Shown one piece after another: positions 47,683 through 58,838 of a DNA stretch of 64,000 nucleotides. Each line of letters starts with the position of its first letter. The stretch's first letter is position 1. Source of the stretch: Poteriospumella lacustris (Eukaryota; Sar; Chrysophyceae; Chromulinales; Dinobryaceae); assembly GCA_008000375.1 (NCBI GenBank), contig SMOI01000015.1, positions 162,716 through 226,715 of the forward strand. The letters run 5' to 3'. The notes beneath the pieces were generated by a model. The model was given only the letters and a program-made list of their open reading frames with translations. It searched no databases and was not told the origin of the DNA. The translations under genes and the position numbers were made by a program.

Positions 47683-48825
47683 ATGAAAGCCACAAGGGAA
47701 GAGCGAGCTGCGGACATCGAGGAGAAGCTTCTCGAGCAATATGGTGGCAGAGGCACGAATAGTTTACCACAAACACTCATGTTTGACCACGTATCACCGG
47801 CAACACGGTTGTTGGAAAAGCGGCGGCAAATGTTCGAAGTTCAAGAAGCGTTGAATTCTCAAAAGGAAGAGTTTTCCCGGCGAGAAGATGCATTCAGGAG
47901 GCGAGAAGAGAGTTTGAGGCGCAAGGATCTGGAGCTGCAAGAGTCGCTGATCAAATTTAACAAATTCCTTCAAGAGAACGAGTCGAAGCGGAAGCGAGCG
48001 TTGGCACGCACTGCTGACGAAAAGAAGCAGCGCGAACAAAAGGAAAAGGAGATTGAAGAGAAGGAGAAAGAGCTGCAAGAAACACTGGAGAAAGAGGCGC
48101 AGTTGAAGCAGCAGGTCGATCGCAACCTGAAGTACCAGGACTTTTTAGAAAACGTGGTACAAACGGTCTCCAAATTCTTTCCGGAAATATCCGACGTACT
48201 TCAGCGACATACGACACTACGAGAAGAGAACTTGAATTTGTTGAAGAAGAAGAACCAAGACGAAGCCGAGTTCGACAACAAGCAACGCGAGTACATCAAC
48301 ATCCGCAAAGCCAAAGAAAACGAACTTCTCAACAAAAGCAACGAAGTTGCCGAGCTGCAGAAGACTCTGGAGCAATATAAATCGCGTTCAATGGCCCTGC
48401 AAGAGGAGATGGACCACTTGACGCAGGAGACGGCGAAGAAGACGAAAGAATTGGGGCAGATCATCGCCAGCGTTGGCAATTTGCGCGAACGTTGCGAAGA
48501 AAGCTTCCGAATTCGTCACAATAAGCCTCAGCTCGACCGATCAGACAAGATGTCGGGTCTGCCTCTGCAAGAACAGTGCGACAAGACGAAAGCCAAGCTG
48601 GAGGACATCGCCATGTTCATGGTCGACTACCAGTCCATCATCGTCGACTATTGTTCACAAAACCACGATTTCCGAGCAGTGTCCATGCCGCGAACGCAGC
48701 GAAACTCTTCGTCATCGCTCAATGCTAGTATCAGTCACGGGGATGACGGCCATCATTCGCTCGCAGCGCGATCTGGTCAACTGAGCAACCACGACGGCGC
48801 CTCGATGGCGGACACGTTGCGATGA
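47683..48825 (+). CDS. CFAP73: CCDC42/CFAP73-type axonemal coiled-coil protein (DUF4200)
   Basis: A single exon of 380 residues from the ATG at 47683. The opening LEKRRQMFEVQEALNSQKEEF and the heptad region FSRREDAFRRREESLRRKD match the DUF4200 domain of CCDC42/CFAP73 (MIA2) proteins. Coiled coil then runs almost to residue 320. CFAP73 forms the modifier-of-inner-arms (MIA) complex with CFAP100 on axonemal doublets and tunes inner dynein arms; CCDC42 is a sperm-flagellum paralogue, and I cannot fully separate the two. The C-terminus is Ser/His-rich and disordered. A 5' non-coding exon is suggested by the AG acceptor 10 bases before the ATG. Confidence 0.8.
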   Translation: MKATREERAADIEEKLLEQYGGRGTNSLPQTLMFDHVSPATRLLEKRRQMFEVQEALNSQKEEFSRREDAFRRREESLRRKDLELQESLIKFNKFLQENESKRKRALARTADEKKQREQKEKEIEEKEKELQETLEKEAQLKQQVDRNLKYQDFLENVVQTVSKFFPEISDVLQRHTTLREENLNLLKKKNQDEAEFDNKQREYINIRKAKENELLNKSNEVAELQKTLEQYKSRSMALQEEMDHLTQETAKKTKELGQIIASVGNLRERCEESFRIRHNKPQLDRSDKMSGLPLQEQCDKTKAKLEDIAMFMVDYQSIIVDYCSQNHDFRAVSMPRTQRNSSSSLNASISHGDDGHHSLAARSGQLSNHDGASMADTLR

Positions 48826-48948
48826 GCGCACCTCCTGCGCCTCCTCTGCAGATCTTTTGTTGTGGTTTCTTTCTTTCGTATCTTTCTTTCATTGCCACTG
48901 TAAACTTGTAATTAGAAATTAGCGTGGTGATCCAGCGCGTGCTTTGCG

Positions 48949-51900
48949 TTACACCAAATCGTCGTGCGAGGGGGCGAGCGAGCAGCGTCGCTCTTCCTGC
49001 GCGAGATATTGCTGCCATTCTTCGGGCTCGAAGCACGCTTCCAAACAGCAGCGGTACCAGTCAAGACTGTGGTTGGCCACGTTACCGGTCGTTCGCTTGA
49101 ACAGCGACGACTCTAAGATGCTGGGCGCCACAACGGCAGAGCCCGCGGCGCCATCGTCGAGCAGCACTTCGCAGCCGGCGTGGCGATAGAAGCCGAGAAA
49201 CTTGGGCACCATCGTGACAATGTCGCCGTCAGCCTGCACGCGATACGTGCTCGGCAACCATCGTCGGGTCAGTTCGACGAAGGCAGCGTTTCCGACGCGC
49301 GGGCAGCCGTAGAGGTAGACGACGATCTGCGGCGGCGCCAGAAGAGCCGCCCGAGCGCTGCCATCGCCATCGGTCAGTGGTAGCGTTTTGTGCAGAACGT
49401 ACAGGATGCGAGACGCATTGACGGCCAACTCTAATGCGGCCAAAAGAGCCATGGCGGCCCCAAGCGAATGCCCAGTGAATAACACGCGACCGAGCGGAGC
49501 GGCCGCGGCGTCGTCGACATCGACATCGAGGCGCACGGCGCCGTAGCCGCCGGCCAACGGGACTTCCCTAGCTGCATCCGCGCCATCACGTGACATCGTT
49601 CCTCGTCGCCGTCGCCGCTTGTACAGTTCCTGCAGCAGCGATATCTCCGCACGCAAGAACTCGTCGCGAAGCGAAGCGTACGAGTGCCAGAACCCGATGT
49701 GGACACGCGGGAAGTGCTCATTGAGCAGCGGCACCGACTCGGTGGTCTTCCGCAGCCAGTCGTCCTCCACCACGTCGTCTTCGTCCTCGTCCTCGTCGGT
49801 GGATTCGTTGGCGATCAGCGGCGTTGCTGTGTCGTCTGTCTCTTGGACAGCAGCGCCGTCGCCATCGCTGAGCGCCTGTCGAATGAAGCGTCGCGTGCGC
49901 TTCAGCGACGGCAGCGGCATCAACGCGAAGTAGAAATCGGCAGCGATGTTGGCGAGCGTTGATCCACGAAAGGCGACGACATGCTCCGCGGCGGCGACGA
50001 CATCGTCGTCGTCGCTGACAACGTCTGCACCGTACGACGGTGTCGAGCCGCGTCGCAGCTGAGGCTGGCAGCCCACGAGGCCGAACGTCGCGTGCAGCGG
50101 GCACACGAACGAGGCCCATACGCTGAGCCCCAATCGGCGAAGGTCCATGCGGGGCTGTCCAGAGGATGGTACGTCAATGGCCGCGGTCGACGCCTCGTCA
50201 GATGCAGCTGGTCGCCGCAGTGCGTCTTCGCTGGCGAAGTACGTTTGATACGACACCTCCAGCAGCTGACACGCCAGCTCCAAGCAAAACGGCTCCTGCC
50301 GCGTGCCTGGCGAAGCAACCGTTGGCAGTTGGCAGCGTAACGGAACGATGAGGTGTCGATCTTGCTCCATCTGCAGCTGGCTGGGCGGCAGGAGGCTGTA
50401 CGCGAGCGACAGTGCGGTGCAGACGACGAAGACGCGCAGCTCACAGCTGTCGAGGGCCAGTGCGGACGACGACAACAGCAGCGTGTGGCCCAGCCCGAGG
50501 TACTGCAGCCAGCCCACGACGAAAATGGACACCGCCGTCACGGACGGCAGGCGCACGCCGTGCAGTACGGCCGTCTCGCGTACCGTATACGCCGCGAACG
50601 CCGCGAAGAGCAGCGCACCTGTGGTCAACTGACGATCTCCACTGCGATTAGAGGCGACCAGTGGCGTACGAGGTGACACGGTAACGTTACCTGAAAAGTG
50701 AGCGCGCGGAAGGAGATCTGACGCAGACGTGAGGTGGCGAGCCGCGAGGCCCGCAACAGCGTCCCCGTGCGCCACACGGCGACGATCAGCCAGCACAGCC
50801 ACGTGATGCTCACGAGGGAGACCGCCAACGAAGACACCCACAAGGCGAGGCGATGCTCGCCGTCACCACTCAGCCAGCGACGCAAAGAGGAGTTCCTCGC
50901 GTCCCACACGTGCAAGAAGACGACGCTGTAGTAGACGAAGGACGCGCCGCAGGAAACTGACAGCCACACGAACCGCGCCAAGAAGAAGTCAAGGAACTGC
51001 ACCGACAAGATGTGGTGCGGCAGGATGTACAGGCTGTGAATGCGCTTCACCATCGACTGCGCCACCGACGCGTTGGTCGCCGCCATCGAAGGGTCACCGT
51101 GGCGTAAGAACTCTTCTTCCGACAGCGCCGACGAGCTGCGTGGTGCAGCGCTGAGCGACAGCAGCGTTTGCGTCTGCTGCAACGCGGTCGCATCGCGCAC
51201 CAGCTGCAAAAGGTACTTCTCTTCGTAAGCGTTGGAGTTGAAGCGCAGGCCGTGGATATAGCCGACGACGGTGCAGATGAAGCCGTAGCCGCTGCACGAC
51301 ACGACGAACGCCGCCCAGAAATCGGCCTCTGTCAACGGCGACGCGTCGTAGAAACTGTCTCGCCACGCCATCGTGAGAAAGGCGACCGATTTGCAGGGAT
51401 TGCACCAGACGAGGAGGAGCATGAGCGCCGCCACCACTGCGTACTGCTCTGGCAATACGAAGTGCCACGAGGTCAGCTGGCGCTGGTAAAGATACGGTAG
51501 CTCTCTGGACACGACCGAGAACGCGTGAAAGGCGTGTCGTCGCAGCCGATAGCAAAACACAACCAGAAGACTCATACAAGCGATGCACAGTGCGATGGAT
51601 TCCACCAGCGTCGCGTAGAAATATGTGCGCGACAACGAGCTGGTCTCCAAGACGACGGACAGGCAGTCCGCGAGGACGACACTCGCCATCGACACATTGA
51701 CCACCAACTGCCACGGGGCTATGTCTTGCATCGGAACGGAGTCTTCTTTGGAAATGAACGGCAGGGGCACCTTGATGATGTCGGACGCGTTGTACGGCCC
51801 TGGGCCCACGAACTCTCGCATGATATACAGCGGAAACAGCTGCAAATTGGAGTACACCACCTCCTCCTGCGATGCAGACTTGATGTAGCTGCTCACCGAG

Positions 51901-52589
51901 ATGAAAGGATCATCCGCCTCATTCACAGAGGTGGCGTTGTGGAATTGGAAGTGCATGTGCGTTCGAATGAAGCCCTGGTACTTCTCCATCATCGGGCTCG
52001 AGAACGTCGAGACGTCGCCGGTGCTGTTGCCCAGGGGAAGACTTCGCTGGAGCGACAATTCGTGATGGTCCCACTTTATAAAGCTATGCAGGACGACAGC
52101 GACAAAGGTGCAAACCACGGGGAAAAGAAGCAGAATCCATATCGAACAGGTGCCGATGACTTCGATCTCGCTGAGGAGAGTGTGCTTGCTGGCTGTTTTC
52201 CTCGCCTCGAATTGAGCCCTCCAGTACAAATGCGTTCGCTTGGCCGTGTCAGTTGACCATGAACGACTCACAGAGGAATTGAAAGTGGAGGGTCTATTTG
52301 AGTAATGGTAACTGAGACGAGAGTCCTTTTGCTCATCGCGGCCCCGCTCCGTTGAATGCGATGACTGAGCGAGCGGACGGAGTTCGACAGAATCTTGAGA
52401 GTCCGCAGTTGACTCACGGAAAACTGTGGGGAGAAGGGACGGTCGCGATGCTCTACCCTGGCGAACGATCGCTGTCTCTTGTCGGTTGCTGCGAGTTTCA
52501 GTGAATGAACTGGCAAAGAGAGGCGACTTCCCCTTAGCTTGAACTTTTGGTTCTTCGTTGAAACGGAAGAGAGGGCTTTTATTGTTCAT
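48949..52589 (-). CDS. Polytopic membrane class-3 lipase (DAG-lipase-like)
   Basis: Two exons (52589-50691 and 50628-48949) join in phase 0 through a 62-base intron and give 1192 residues. After a Ser/Arg-rich cytosolic N-terminus come about ten hydrophobic segments, among them IWILLLFPVVCTFVAVVL, SIALCIACMSLLVVF, AVVAALMLLLVWC, WLSVSCGASFVYYSVVF, LAVSLVSITWLCWLIVAV and AVSIFVVGWLQYLGLG. The lipase_3 domain follows: AFRGSTLANIAADF, the nucleophile elbow VLFTGHSLGAAMALLAAL, YGCPRVGNAAFVEL, a catalytic Asp in QADGDIVTMVP, and His in ANHSLDWYRC. Animal DAGL has four membrane helices before this domain, so the family plan fits but with extra helices. An acidic insert (DEDEDEDDVVEDD) splits the lipase domain, as the regulatory loop does in DAGL. 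GC-rich. Confidence 0.82.
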
Positions 52590-53071
52590 ATTCCTTGATT
52601 TTTATTGGACAAGATAGTCATTCCTATTCACACTGTGCCTATTCAAGTGGCGGGGAGTGTACGTGACTCACTCAAACGTCTTCGTCTTGCCCAGATCAAT
52701 ATCCGATCACCTTCTGGCTGATCCCAAGGTCTTTATCCGAGGTATCTTTATGAACGATACACTGTGTCATGAGATGAGCACATCAATCTATCAAAGCTGT
52801 TGGTTTTGTTTACAAACCTTATGGCTTATCGCGTTGGTTTGTAGAGTTGGTGCATCGTCATCGTGTACTCTTGATATCTAGGGCGTTTCATTTTTGTTGC
52901 ACGAGGAGAGCACACAGCACCTCACCAACAACAAGCACACCACCATCACCATGGAAGACGACGATGTGAGCATCAGAGATCATCCAACACAATAGACACA
53001 GGCATATGTAGGACGAAAACATCCTTTATATCTATCCGTCATAAGGTATTGTAGAGAAGTGCGGAATTTGC
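52590..53071. promoter_or_regulatory. Divergent spacer lipase / Nudix gene
   Basis: About 480 bases between opposite starts. It contains a well-placed ATG at 52951 (CCACCATCACCATGG) followed by five codons and a donor-like GTGAGC, which could be a tiny first exon of the Nudix gene or a short uORF. Not resolved. Confidence 0.35.
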
Positions 53072-53746
53072 ATGGGCCTTCTGCGGAACAGCACATTGAG
53101 ATTTCCTGTGACAGATCACCTTGGCAAGTTGAGGGGTTCGTTTGTTACGACACCATTTACGAATACCATGGCATCCGAAGCAATTCCTACGACGCTGTCA
53201 GCCGCAGAAATGGTTGAGATTGTGGACGAGAACAATATCCCAACCACTCCACAAATGCGGTTCATCATGCGGAGAGACAAATTGATCCATCGTGCGACGT
53301 ACGCTTTTGTTAGAAGCAGCTCGAATTACTTCTTTGTTCAAAAACGAAGTGAGTTGAAAGATTATTGTCCAAACTTCTTTGACCCATGCCCAGGAGGGGT
53401 CGTGGCAGCTGGAGAGTCTTACGAGGAAACGAACGCTCGTGAAGTCGCCGAGGAAATGGGAATCAACGATTGTTCTTGGCAGCATTTGTTCACTTTCTAT
53501 TACGAAGACCATAGAATAAAGTGCTTTGGTGACGCATGGGAAACGGTTTATGATGGGCCGATCAAGGTGCAGAAGGAAGAGGTGCAAGCCGTGGAGATGA
53601 TGAGGATGGAAGAGATTTTGGATCAGGCCGAGAGTGGCGAGAGTTTCACTCCCGATTCGATATTTGCGTGTAGAGAGTATGTTCGAGTCAAAGGCCTTCC
53701 GGAAGTGACCGGAAACCGACCACCAGTCAATTTAATTGACGAATAG
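53072..53746 (+). CDS. Nudix hydrolase (YfcD / IPP-isomerase-like subgroup)
   Basis: A single exon. The conserved part starts near MASEAIPTTLSAAEMVEIVD (ATG 53168), while the frame is open from the ATG at 53072 (224 residues). The Nudix box is perfect: GVVAAGESYEETNAREVAEE followed by MGI (G-x5-E-x7-RE-V-x-EE-x-G-I). The preceding MRRDKLIHRATYAFVRS and KDYCPNFFDPCPGG are typical of the YfcD branch, which resembles isopentenyl diphosphate isomerase but hydrolyses nucleoside-diphosphate compounds. The substrate is unknown. The first 32 residues (MGLLRNSTLRFPVTDHLGKL) are basic and may be a targeting peptide. Confidence 0.88.
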   Translation: MGLLRNSTLRFPVTDHLGKLRGSFVTTPFTNTMASEAIPTTLSAAEMVEIVDENNIPTTPQMRFIMRRDKLIHRATYAFVRSSSNYFFVQKRSELKDYCPNFFDPCPGGVVAAGESYEETNAREVAEEMGINDCSWQHLFTFYYEDHRIKCFGDAWETVYDGPIKVQKEEVQAVEMMRMEEILDQAESGESFTPDSIFACREYVRVKGLPEVTGNRPPVNLIDE

Positions 53747-54220
53747 ACAGGTGGAACTCGACATCTACAGTACGTCGAAGTCGAATTACAAGCGATTACA
53801 TATTGACTATGAATTGTAAGGGCTCCTACACTGAGAAAACAGAAAATTAGTCCGGGCTTCATTCAACAGACAACTTCCTGCCTGAAGCAGTCAGTAAATC
53901 AACTTTGTAACTTTCGCCGCTCTACCGCAGCGTGGAGACTGAACCAGTGTGGACTAAAAAACGAAACGCACCGGCAGTTTCGCCGTTGACAGTTGCGCGT
54001 TGTTGCCAGCGTCGGTATCAAAGAGCAGTGACAGTCATCATCATTGATTGATGCAAAGGCCTCACAAGCAGCGGAGGAGAAGAACACATCACTTTACTCT
54101 CTATTCCATACATTCTCTCGTGATTTGAACGCATTATTATCTTGCAGACTGTCGCGAGCATTCGTTTTCTCCTTTGGTTTCTTTCTCGTTGTACAAGCGA
54201 CTGAAAACACGAAGTAAAAG
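53747..54220. other. Spacer between Nudix gene and coiled-coil gene
   Basis: About 470 bases. Nudix 3' UTR and promoter of the next plus-strand gene. No reading frame with gene-like features. Confidence 0.35.
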
Positions 54221-57200
54221 ATGGAAGTGAGGAATAAAATGGACCAGAAGGTCCACGAAATGAGAGGCCAGACCATGTCTTTCTCTAACGATGGAATGGA
54301 GGTAGGTTAATCAATGTTGAACACTGTTACCTATGATTATAGTCAACGTTCGATCTGTTATCGTACAGCTGTCCCTCAATGTCCCAGACACAGGCGATGT
54401 CAAACGTGTCTTTGGCACCATGATCGATACAGTTGTTGAACAGCATGAGGAGATTGTGCAGTTAAACACGGATCTTGATAAAACTGTGAAGGAGAATCGG
54501 GCCGCTCGACAGAAAATCGTCAGTGCCACGACGGACCGCCTGCAACAGCTGCTTGCCCATCAACTGAAGTTGGAGCAACAGCTGTTAGATGCTCAGAAGA
54601 ACATCCAGAACTTCGCGTACAATATTCAAGGCTACGTGGACGAGCACGAGAGCGAAAGCGCACCCACCGAGGCTGTCATGAGCACCACCGTCAAGATCGC
54701 GCAGAACTTGACGCTGGATATCGGTCAGGACGAAGAACCCACCGATGATGGCAGTGTGCGCAGCGGTAAGTCTATTCAGACGTAGCTCATTTTGGAATCG
54801 GATGTATTTTATATCGGCTGTGCCTGTTCCTTCCGTAGGCCCTGTCACATTGTTTCCGACGGAGGACGGCGCGTCCCCGACGAAGTTGTCAGTGCAACAC
54901 CAGTCGTCGCTGCCCACCTTTCACCCGGCAACGTCAGGTGGAACCAAGAAGAAGCGTAGCAAGTCACTGCTGGAAGGGGGGCTCAATTATCACACCATCC
55001 CCCCCTTCGCCATGCCGAAGAACAACGTCGCCGGCAAGTGGCGCTGGGCGATCAAGAAAGTGCTGCAGAACATTCGACGGAAGAAACTGAAGATTGGCTT
55101 CACCCGCACTCGCGTGGAGAAGAAACAAACCATTGCGGAGCGGCTGGACCAGATCGATCGCGATCTCTTCGTCATTCCGCAGGAATTGGCGAAGAACTTC
55201 CAACAGAAACTGTCGACGCTGTCGGACGAGTTGAACCAGACGATCACCGGCGTCAAAGACGACCTGACGAATTACGCTACGCAAACCGACGCACATCTCA
55301 TGGAAACAGATGCGAAGATCAATGACATTGCGGAGAAGATCAACAGTCACGACGAACGCATCACGAAGATGATCGACGCGCTGGCGCAGAAGGAAGCCGA
55401 AGACATCCGCGTCGTGACCGAGCAGATCGCCATTCTCCGCAAACAACTGCGCGACGAAGTTCAAGTGGAGCTCACCCGTCTCACGACGACGCTGCAAGAT
55501 CTGACGCGGGAGTTTACAGAGCTCGATCACCAGGCGAAGGCGCTGATGCGCGACATCAAGAACACGACGATTCTGTCAGAGAACCCGCCGGAGGACAAAG
55601 GCGTCGACCTGCTCACGCAGCTGCTCGACAAGGACAAATCCACGCGCCACCAGGCGCATCGCATGAGCATCATCGAGGGACACGCGGATGTCCTCCACCG
55701 CTTGCTCCTCGAGACGAAAGAGGGCGTCGCGGCGATGTACGATCGGTATTTGAAGCGAATCGACGCCGGAACGGTGCAGTACCCGCTGCTGAACAGCGAG
55801 GACATGGAGTCGCTGCAGGAACTCAACGCAAAGGCCACTGTGTCGGAGGGCATGACGAAGTCAGTGAAGGACTCGCTGTCGATCATGTACGGCATGCTGC
55901 AGCGGCACGACGAGCTGCTGCGCGACACGGCGCAGACGGTGCTGTGCGAGTCAGTGCAGATGATGGACCTGTTGCCGGGCCTGCAGACGCAGCTCAGTGC
56001 CGCGATTAGCAACAACCTCGCCCTTCAAGAGTCGCTGAAGACGCTGACCAGCGAGAAGAACCAGCTGAAGGACCAAATGGCGGCGGTGCAGCACGAGCAG
56101 AAGGGCTCGAAGGAGAAGGTCGCGCGGATGGAGCGCATCATCGAGGCGCAGGATCTGAGCCAAGTCACCGGCGAAATGAACAAAATGCGCGACCAGATGG
56201 ACGGCTTCAAGGGCATGATCGGCGGCATGCAGGCGCAGATGATGACGCTCTTCCAGACCGTCATGCTGCAGGCTCAGATGGGGCAGATGGGGCAGATGCC
56301 GGCCATGATTAGCCCACAGCCCGGCGCGAAGAGCTTGCGCAACTCTGTGTCGCAGGCCCCGCTACGTGCGTCGCTGATGGTGCCACCCGGTGCAGCGCCA
56401 CCGATTCCCAGAGAAGTTGACGGTGCTCCAGCGGCGATTGCGGTGCCCGGTGTGACGGCGGAGGCGTCCATCACCACCGCCGGCGGAGAGGACGAAACGG
56501 GTGCAAGTCCATCCATCGCACCGGGCGGTACGCTCGAAGACGGCGGGTCGTTCGTGGAGGTCCCTGGCGACGGCGGTGGCGCCGTCGCGGAGGGCGACGA
56601 AGTCTCCGTCGCGCCGCCGGGCGACGCGATGGCGATGATGCACCAGATGATGTCGATGATGCTGCCGAGCGGCAACACGTCCACGACGAACATGGTCGCG
56701 CCGTCGATCGTGCAGGGCATGGGCGGCAGCAGCAGCGTCGCGGGCGGCATGGGCATGGGCATGGGTCTCATGGGCGGCTTCGGCCTGGGCGGCGGCGTCA
56801 CGGAGGAGCGCGTCGAAGAGATCGTCCGCAACATGTTGGAGGGCGTCGACTTCGCGTCGCCGCAGCCGTCGCCCGCGCCGCAGTCGGCAAATGGCAAAAA
56901 GACGCGACAGGTGTCGATCGGCGGCGTGTCGACCGTCAGCGAAGACGCGTCGCCCACGACGCCAAAAGCGAAGCGTCAGGCCACTGGCCTGATGGGTTCG
57001 TTCGCCGACTACAACGCCCGCAAGTCGCTTGCCCGTCTGCCGTCGAGTCCCGCAATGCTGGGCGGCGGCGGCGGTGGCGGGGCTCACCACCATCACGTCG
57101 GCGAGCACGGCTTCGACCCCGCGCCGTTGCTGGCCGATATCGCCAATATCCGCGCGGAGGCGATGGCGCTGCAGAAGCAGCTGGAGGCGCTCGCCGAGGA

Positions 57201-58548
57201 GAAGACGACGAAGCCCGAGGTCGAGAAGGTGTGTCTCGAGATCATTCGCGAGTATCGCAAGCGCGAGGCCCGCACGGACTACCGCACGATGCTCGAGGAC
57301 ATGGACGTGTCGCTGCGGGAGCTGGTCCACGAGCTCATCGGCGTGAAGAAGGACCAGGAGCGCATCGAACACGACCTCCGCAAGACCTTCGAAGACGGAT
57401 TGGCCTCGGCGATCTCGGAGACGAAGAAGGAAATGATCGACGCGTCGAAGGAGTCGGTCCTGTCGACGAAGGGTCTGTGTCTCGGCTGCGGCCGGTCGTC
57501 GATGGTGAAGATGGAGTCCACGTCGCGGCCACTGAGTCCGTCGTTCCTGCCAGCGCTCAACGCGAACATTCAGCCGGGACCGGAGATCTTCCGCGGGGGC
57601 TTCCGTCTGCCGGGCCGGTCTCTGTCGCCGCCGACGTCGTACCCCGAGATCCCCATTCTCATGCGCAATCGCGTGCAAACGGCACCGGCGCAAGCCGCCG
57701 AAGCGGCGTATCACTCGCGGCGGTCGTATTTCTCGCAGTCGACGGACGCGGCCTTCGCACAGCAACAGCAGGCGCAGCAGCAGGAGGATGCACTGGCGCC
57801 GTCAGTGACGCTGCTGCAGTCGCCGGGCAACTCGGCGCCGCACCGCCACAGCAGCCAAGGGCTGCGCGTCGGCTTCGCAGACGACGAGCCCGACTCGATC
57901 CTGATGCAGTCGCAGTCGCAACTGCCGCCGCTGCAGTCGCAGTCGGCTTCGCAGCCGCAGTCGTTGCGCGTGAGCTTCGCGGAGGGCTCCGAGACGCTCA
58001 CCGTGACGATGCCTGCGATCCCGCTGAGCCAGCTGAACCCCGGCGACGACAACTTGGACTTCGTCGCGTCGCTGGACACCGCCGGTCCGGCCACCGCGGC
58101 CACCAACAGCAGCGGCGGCGCTGCCTCCCAACAGCCACCGTCGTCTGCAGGGGGCACCGGGCGTAGCTACGCCTCCGGCCGCGTCAAAGAAGTGCCCTCG
58201 ATCGGCAGCAGCGGCGGCGGCGGCTCCATCGTGCGGCCGAACGTCAGTGCAAGCGACGCGGAGACGCTGCGACCGCTGTACCGCAAGGGCTTCCCCGCGA
58301 AGAAGAGCATGAAGGCCGAGATGACGTACGCGCCGGAGCGGTTCGATCTCGGCGTGCGGTCGCTGGGCGGCTCGTCGCTCACCAGCGCGACGCAGGTCGG
58401 CGGTGGCCTCGGCGTCTTGTCCACGAGTCACAGCAGCAGCGCCGCCAAAGAAGCGCCACGACCGTCGACAGTGTCGTCGCTGCTCAACGCTGCAGGTCTC
58501 CAAACGAAAACGCCCGCGCAGTCACGCTCCACTGTCAGCTTCGCGTGA
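54221..58548 (+). CDS. Large coiled-coil protein, possibly DUF4795/QRICH2-like
   Basis: Exons 54221-54305, 54343-54765 and 54839-58548 give 1405 residues. The first donor (GTTAAT, phase 1) is weaker than a nearby GTAGGT but is the one that keeps frame. Residues about 30-170 and 260-560 are coiled coil (HEEIVQLNTDLDKTVKENRA, RKQLRDEVQVELTRLTT). Met/Gly-rich and Pro/Ala-rich disordered stretches follow, then a second helical region (REYRKREARTDYRTMLEDMD) ending in GLCLGCGRSSMVKMES. A helical domain closed by a CxxC-type motif and a Pro/Leu-rich tail resembles DUF4795 of QRICH2, a sperm/cilia protein, but this is a weak match. Third-codon positions are almost all G or C. A poly-Gly/His run lies at 57061-57100. 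The stop is 15 bases before the direct repeat at 58564. Confidence 0.7.
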
Positions 58549-58563
58549 GGACGCCCCTCCGCT

Positions 58564-58838
58564 TCCCCTGTACATATCCCCCCACAGTCGCTCGCCGCCT
58601 GTCTGTGACGAGGTGTGTGTCCCTCGCGCCGCACCTCGCCTCGCGTTCGTTGTCGTTTATTTCTTCGTTTTGTGTCTATCAACGGCAGTTGCTCTGTAAA
58701 ATCTCTTTTGATTCGCCGACCCCTGGTGGGGCTCGGGCCGTTTACACGCGTCGCATTACACACGTCGGTTACAGCTTGTGCAGCGGGCGAAAGGGCAACT
58801 TCGCCGTGGGACCGGTCTCGTGTTCGTCGAGACGCGTG
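58564..58838. repeat. Direct repeat copy A, left boundary of nuclease-kinase island
   Basis: 275 bases in the same orientation as 62044-62326. The last 112 bases (58727-58838) are identical; the first part differs by a handful of substitutions and two small indels. Bases 58769-58838 are a copy of the last 22 codons and stop of ALKBH8 (minus strand), where no ALKBH8 gene continues. It begins 15 bases after the stop of the coiled-coil gene. Confidence 0.95.

Noticed and set aside
56362-58503. Long minus- and other-frame open frames opposite the large coiled-coil gene
   Set aside because: High GC removes stop codons in all frames; their products are Arg/Ala-rich and show no domain, while the plus frame has coiled coil and GC3 bias.
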